The notes under the pieces were generated by a model, which was given only the letters and a program-made list of their open reading frames with translations, was not told where the DNA came from and ran no database searches. A program made the translations under genes and the position numbers. From Lineus longissimus (Eukaryota > Nemertea > Pilidiophora > Heteronemertea > Lineidae), in the NCBI RefSeq assembly GCF_910592395.1, contig NC_088319.1, positions 16,306,001 to 16,370,000 on the forward strand: a DNA stretch of 64,000 nucleotides, read 5' to 3'. This document shows positions 59,380 through 64,000 of this stretch, piece by piece. Position 1 is the stretch's first letter. Each line of letters opens with the position of its first letter.

Positions 59380-62300
59380 CTACGAGAGACCAGATCTATG
59401 CTCAGTAATGTGCACTTCAAGTTCCCCACCGTTCACGAAGGTCTCTGAACAGTATCCACAAACATATGGCTTCATCACCTTATGGACAACAACAGTATGA
59501 TTATCCAAGAGATCTCCGTCAGTAAAAGACAAACTACATTCTGTACACTGGTACCTTTCCTGTGGTGCTTCTGTGTCTATGATATGTGCATGTGTCATCA
59601 GATGAATCTGAAGCTTGGTTTTTGTGAGGAACCTTTTTTCACAGTGCTTACATGGAAATTGGTGCAAGTTCCTCACAACAGTATCCCCCACTTGCTTCGA
59701 GTCCGCAGTACTTGGTCTTTTACTGAATTCGCCCACAACATCTGGTTGGACAACTCTGAAGTCCGAGGCATTACCATGGTCCCTCTTGGAAGTAAATTTA
59801 GTTTTCTCACTTACATAATTAGAATGTTCAGAACTTGTATTTGGCATGGAAGTACAAGGTCCTAATTTGTCTCCACATTCATTATCCACAATTCTCCGCC
59901 CAAATTCAATACACTTTTGATAGGATTGACACCGAGCTTGCCCAGGATTTTCATTGGAAACCGAAACTGGAGATAGAGATTTACTTTTGATGGAGGAAAC
60001 TTCGATGGGAGTTTTTTCCATACTAACATTCTGTGAATTACCAGAAGGACACATTTCTTTCAAAGAGGTTTTCAAAGCAGTTGAACTCATAAGTCCATTT
60101 CCACCAGGTGCATTTTCAGTGGTTGAAGAGTTCGAGGGTTTTCGACTCGTTGAATTTGGTGTTTGCTTTGGTTCTGACCCTTTCTTTTTGCTACAGCGTC
60201 TGTTAATGTGCGTTTGTAGCTGGTCCTTGCGTGAATACCTTGTGTCACAGAATTCACAAGAGTATGGTTTCTCCTGGGTGTGCACCAACAGATGGCGTTT
60301 GAGGTCACTGCGTTTGATGAAAGCTTTCGGACAATAAGTGCACACAAAATCACGTTGTCCTGTGTGAATTTTCATGTGTCGTTTCAAGTCTCCTCGCTGG
60401 CTGAATGTACGAAAACAAGTCTGACAGACATTTTGCCCAGATCGACGTGGCTTCCTCACAGCTGGACTTTTTTTATTTCTCTTTATTGATCCTTCTTCCT
60501 TGATTAGCTCTTTGCCTCCTTGTTTATCAGTCCATTCATTGACTTGAGGCAACTTTGCATCAGATTTGATATTGTCAGCCCCCACGCTATCCAAGCGGGC
60601 CAAAGTTTCTGGCAACACCATTACATTATCAGTTTTTACAGGGCATGGTGAAGCAGGGTAATCAGTTTTGAGACCAGGGGAAGACCGATACTGGTCATCG
60701 GTCTGGACTACAGGAGAGGGTGGCTTGGGGTAATCAGTCTTGACAACCGAAGAGGGTTGACCTGGGTAATCCATCTTTGCAGTGGAGTAACCGTTATCAG
60801 GAGTCTTCACAACAATAGAGGACTGCCGGGGGTAATCGGTCATGACAGTTGGGCAATCGTGATCAGACTTATAAGTCTTGACTAAAGACACTGGACATGG
60901 GCATTTAGCTTTGGGAACAGGAGAGGACTGATCAGGGTAATCACCATTTACAATAGAGGGTCGAACAAGGTAATCAGCCTTGATAACGGGAGATAGCTGT
61001 TCGGGGTAATCAGTCTTGACAACAGGTAGTGGCTGATCAGAGTAACCCGTCTCGACAGTTGGGTAACAACGATCAGAAGTACCGGTATCAGCTTTGACAA
61101 CAGGATCGGACTTAACAGGACTATCGCACTTGAAAACATACTTTGACCTAATAGGATTATCAGCTTTGATAAGAGGACTGGACTGAACAGGAGAATCAGT
61201 CTTGACATTAGGACTGGACTGAACTAGGTAATCGGTTTTATCAGCGGGACCAGACTGAGCAGGGCAATCAGTCTTTGGAGAGGGGCAAGAATGATCATGA
61301 CAATTAATCTTGGCTGGCGGAGGATAACAATCTAAGTTACCTTGTTTGTGAAAGTCGACAGGAGACAGTGTACAGCCTTTCTCAGGGCAGGGACTAGACC
61401 AGCTGGGATAGGATTCTACTCCGGCGTTCTCCAATTCATCCACAACATTTACTATCTCAGGAGTCACTGCAAGCTCACACTCCTTGACGTTGTCAGATGT
61501 AACCATAGTGAAACTGTCATGGTCCACCTCCCTGTCGGGTACGGCATCATCGTCATCGCTCGAATAGTCCACTTCAATCTTGACAACATCAAGCTCCACT
61601 TCGTCATCTCCAATATCTGGCGACTCTGTTTTAAACTTTGCATCAACTTTCTTGTTTGACTGGTAATGTTCTCGCACGTGTTTCTGTAACTCGTAACGCC
61701 GAAGGAACTTTTCATGGCACATTTCACATTCAAACCTTTTATCACCAAGATGCATGCGCATGTGATCAAGAAGCTGGTCCGTGCGAGCGTACTTTCTCAG
61801 ACACTGCGAACATTCATATGGTTTCTCACGTGTGTGACGTGTCCGGATGTGCCGCTGAAGGTCGCTGTTCTTGATGAATCCACGCGAGCAGAAAAGACAA
61901 ATGAAATCTTTCTGACCGAGGTGGATCTTTAAATGACGCTTTAGGTCACCTTTCTGGGAGAGACATTTCTTACAAATGTTACATTGATAGACTTTTTGAT
62001 TGTTGTCTTTCACGACAGTAGTGATTGAAGAGGCTACAAACTCATCCATGTCTTCAGGAGACATTTCGTACCTTGGTGCCGCGTTTTGGTAGGATGTGCC
62101 TTGGACACTTTCAGCCCCATTATCTCCTGAACTGAACAGTTTGCCAAGAGGTTGGACACCACGCACTGATGTTGTCGGAGGAATCCTACGATCACACTGA
62201 AATTCGTCAGCTCCTGGAGAAAAGTTATTATCAGCAGTAGAGGTTCTATCACGGTTATATGCAGTGAAAGCGCTCCTTCTTATAGACGGTGTTGCATAGT

Positions 62301-64000
62301 TATTATGACGAATTTGCTCCTCTTTTGGACTTGGCACAGGGGATGGATAAATATTATGAACTTCAACGTCCCGTTCCATCGGCTTACGAGTGTAGACATC
62401 CCTACTCGAGTTTGGTCTCATTGCCGCCACATGGACACCATTATAAACATGACCAAAATCACCATGTCTGTTTTCAGCAGCAACGTACCCAAGACAAGGT
62501 GTTGCAGGATTCCTTCTTGCACGATTGCGTGTATCAGTCCAATGGTTTTCCAAGGGTCCATGTTGCTTACAATCACTTCCTACAGTCGGCTCCTCTTTAA
62601 TCACAATTACTGGACTAGTCATATTGGGTGTTCCTCCGACCAAACCTGACCTCCTATGATGTGGTGAAAGAACACCAGGGTCTTCAACGATCTCTTGTTT
62701 GACAGGGACCTGGGTCGTGCACCTACATCCTCTGCTTGAACAGACAGGCTCCCTGCCTAATGAAACATCCTCAGGAAACGTCCCACGAGAAAGTACATTA
62801 TTACACAAAGGATTTTGTACGATAGTGGCAGAAGGTATAACTTCGTATTTCGGGTACTTTGCTAATGGTCCATGGCAGCAAACTTCATTTGAGCAATAAA
62901 CGTGACCATTATGACATTGGTTGAAGTTCACGCAAGCATTAGACACACCTGAATGATGCATATAAACATTTTGAAATGTTCGGCAAGGACTGACTAGTGG
63001 ATTTCTGACCACACAAGCATTGGAATCATAAATCTGGGCCAAACGAGAGCTGCTAATAAAATTTGCCGCTCGCCCGCAAAAGTCATGCATATGATGAAAT
63101 CTATTACTAACTGGACTGCATAAATCAGGGGTCCTAGGACTGCATAAATGTTGGGTAGCGATGGGGCCATTAACAAGATAAGGATTAGCCTCACAACTAC
63201 GACAAAAGTTGCAATCACATGGAAAAGAATTAGAAGTTAGCAAGTTCTGCTCTTGCGGAAGTAGTGTACGGTTAACTAAGGACGGTGAATGTGCATACCA
63301 ATCGATACTTTGAGAAGACACAGACGAAGATGGACGTGGATGTTCAGCAAAATCAATAGAATCTAAATGAACAGCAGTGTTGTCTAATTCGGCATCCGCG
63401 GCTTCTTTTGGTTTGACCTCTTCTGTGGAAGATTCCAACTCTTCCTCGCAGTCCGCAGCATCAGCAGTTGCAGTGTCAGCAATGTCGGCCACGTCTTCCT
63501 CAGCCGATTCTGAACATGGCGACTTAGATAAGTCTGGGCCGATCGTACCCCTCTCTTTATGCGATATGCGTTGATGGCGAAGGAGGGTGCAATACTTATG
63601 GAATTGTTTCTGGCAGTATTTACATCTGTACACACGATAGCGGGATGATGACGACGGTTTCGGCTCCTTTGCTTGTCCCCTAGGCAATTGGTCTGAAGGT
63701 TCTGCTGGTCTACTTCCACCGTGTGTCGCCACAGCCTTTTCACTGTCAAGCGCTCTGGTACTCGTTTTGCACACTTTAACATTTGGTCTTTCTACCTCTT
63801 GACTCCTATCAGTATCAAATGGTGCAAATTTCGACGTGCCGCTCCCTTTAGGTTGACCTCTCGTTTTCTTTCCTTTTCTGGCTCCACCCCTTCCTGGAGG
63901 ATCAGAACCACTCGGTGGGTCTTCTCCACTCTCTTGGTGGCTCAACATGTGGGACTTCAAATCATCAGTTCCATAAAAACTAGCCTGGCACTTCAAACAT
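59380..64000 (-). CDS. Large multi-cluster C2H2 zinc-finger protein (5' partial)
   Basis: An uninterrupted frame of about 1,540 codons enters from the right edge and stops at 59380. The first codons complete a finger cut by the edge (C-L-K-C...HMLSH), so the start lies outside. Numbering from 63996, fingers lie at about 120-143 (YRCKYCQKQF), at 669-779 (four: YQCNICKKCL, FICLFCSRGF, YECSQCLRKY, FECEMCHEKF), at 1189-1266 (three: VCQTCFRTF, FVCTYCPKAF, YSCEFCDTRY) and at 1444-1535 (three: FPCKHCEKRF, YQCTECSLSF, YVCGYCSETF). Several linkers are TGQRDF/REKPY-like, as in DNA-binding arrays. SUMO-type motifs VKQE (~432), IKEE (~466) and VKIE followed by an acidic SSDDDD (~805) suggest a sumoylated repressor. 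A 14-residue repeat fills about 892-1119. It is presumably a nuclear transcription factor, and I do not recognise the orthologue. It is tail-to-tail with ACOT7. Confidence 0.92.
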   Translation of the reverse strand, partial: CLKCQASFYGTDDLKSHMLSHQESGEDPPSGSDPPGRGGARKGKKTRGQPKGSGTSKFAPFDTDRSQEVERPNVKVCKTSTRALDSEKAVATHGGSRPAEPSDQLPRGQAKEPKPSSSSRYRVYRCKYCQKQFHKYCTLLRHQRISHKERGTIGPDLSKSPCSESAEEDVADIADTATADAADCEEELESSTEEVKPKEAADAELDNTAVHLDSIDFAEHPRPSSSVSSQSIDWYAHSPSLVNRTLLPQEQNLLTSNSFPCDCNFCRSCEANPYLVNGPIATQHLCSPRTPDLCSPVSNRFHHMHDFCGRAANFISSSRLAQIYDSNACVVRNPLVSPCRTFQNVYMHHSGVSNACVNFNQCHNGHVYCSNEVCCHGPLAKYPKYEVIPSATIVQNPLCNNVLSRGTFPEDVSLGREPVCSSRGCRCTTQVPVKQEIVEDPGVLSPHHRRSGLVGGTPNMTSPVIVIKEEPTVGSDCKQHGPLENHWTDTRNRARRNPATPCLGYVAAENRHGDFGHVYNGVHVAAMRPNSSRDVYTRKPMERDVEVHNIYPSPVPSPKEEQIRHNNYATPSIRRSAFTAYNRDRTSTADNNFSPGADEFQCDRRIPPTTSVRGVQPLGKLFSSGDNGAESVQGTSYQNAAPRYEMSPEDMDEFVASSITTVVKDNNQKVYQCNICKKCLSQKGDLKRHLKIHLGQKDFICLFCSRGFIKNSDLQRHIRTRHTREKPYECSQCLRKYARTDQLLDHMRMHLGDKRFECEMCHEKFLRRYELQKHVREHYQSNKKVDAKFKTESPDIGDDEVELDVVKIEVDYSSDDDDAVPDREVDHDSFTMVTSDNVKECELAVTPEIVNVVDELENAGVESYPSWSSPCPEKGCTLSPVDFHKQGNLDCYPPPAKINCHDHSCPSPKTDCPAQSGPADKTDYLVQSSPNVKTDSPVQSSPLIKADNPIRSKYVFKCDSPVKSDPVVKADTGTSDRCYPTVETGYSDQPLPVVKTDYPEQLSPVIKADYLVRPSIVNGDYPDQSSPVPKAKCPCPVSLVKTYKSDHDCPTVMTDYPRQSSIVVKTPDNGYSTAKMDYPGQPSSVVKTDYPKPPSPVVQTDDQYRSSPGLKTDYPASPCPVKTDNVMVLPETLARLDSVGADNIKSDAKLPQVNEWTDKQGGKELIKEEGSIKRNKKSPAVRKPRRSGQNVCQTCFRTFSQRGDLKRHMKIHTGQRDFVCTYCPKAFIKRSDLKRHLLVHTQEKPYSCEFCDTRYSRKDQLQTHINRRCSKKKGSEPKQTPNSTSRKPSNSSTTENAPGGNGLMSSTALKTSLKEMCPSGNSQNVSMEKTPIEVSSIKSKSLSPVSVSNENPGQARCQSYQKCIEFGRRIVDNECGDKLGPCTSMPNTSSEHSNYVSEKTKFTSKRDHGNASDFRVVQPDVVGEFSKRPSTADSKQVGDTVVRNLHQFPCKHCEKRFLTKTKLQIHLMTHAHIIDTEAPQERYQCTECSLSFTDGDLLDNHTVVVHKVMKPYVCGYCSETFVNGGELEVHITEHRSGLS
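60640..61320 (-). repeat. In-frame ~42-bp repeat coding for [V/I]KTDYP-x-QSSP units
   Basis: Roughly fifteen degenerate units encode variants of SSPVVKTDYP(x)Q, for example LPVVKTDYPEQLSPVIKADY and SSVVKTDYPKPPSPVVQTDD. Nearly all spacing is in multiples of three, and no stop codons occur. It separates the four-finger cluster from the three-finger cluster in the large zinc-finger protein. Confidence 0.9.

Noticed and set aside
59482-63574. Several plus-strand open frames opposite the large zinc-finger gene
   Set aside because: They are shadows of the long minus-strand coding exon.

Overview
The window is intron-rich animal nuclear DNA with a moderate A+T bias, GT-AG introns, many short non-autonomous DNA transposons and few simple repeats. 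No bacterial-type operons occur. The genes are conserved bilaterian genes (Ski, atypical PKC, CapZ beta, ACOT7, plus two C2H2 zinc-finger proteins). Gene density is about one per 10 kb, and one Ski gene and one atypical PKC gene are seen. This suggests a non-vertebrate bilaterian, probably a marine invertebrate (deuterostome or lophotrochozoan). I cannot name the species.

Layout. 1-7414: 3' flank of Ski, no gene recognised, with a 21-bp array of X-box-like palindromes. 7415-26322 (minus): Ski, seven coding exons with a 15-kb first intron. 26323-31872: Ski promoter and intergenic DNA with a 33-bp repeat, an 86-bp minisatellite and small transposons. 31873-42062 (minus): atypical protein kinase C, 17-18 coding exons. 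44553-48292 (plus): F-actin capping protein beta subunit, eight exons, head-to-head with aPKC. 50711-53056 (minus): single-coding-exon BTB/POZ, AT-hook, zinc-finger protein, tail-to-tail with CapZ beta. 54294-57797 (plus): ACOT7-type double-hotdog acyl-CoA thioesterase, head-to-head with the BTB gene. 59380-64000 (minus): a large multi-cluster C2H2 zinc-finger protein cut by the window edge.

How the genes relate. They do not form one pathway, but the neighbourhood recalls human 1p36, where SKI and PRKCZ are close neighbours and ACOT7, CAPZB and several ZBTB genes also lie. The window therefore probably preserves part of an ancient bilaterian linkage group.

Most unusual observation. Each of the two head-to-head promoters carries a roughly 600-bp inverted-repeat transposon with an 8-9 bp target-site duplication, ending about 84-109 bp upstream of the plus-strand start codon. 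The second also supplies an upstream ORF whose stop overlaps the ACOT7 start as ATGA. Other items are a duplicated APNV motif and a non-vertebrate C-terminus in Ski, a possible mitochondrial/cytosolic start choice in ACOT7, a 14-residue tandem repeat in the large zinc-finger protein, and a strong 3'UTR hairpin in the BTB gene. All exon joins were made by eye from splice signals, reading phase and remembered family similarity. No alignment or transcript data were available.
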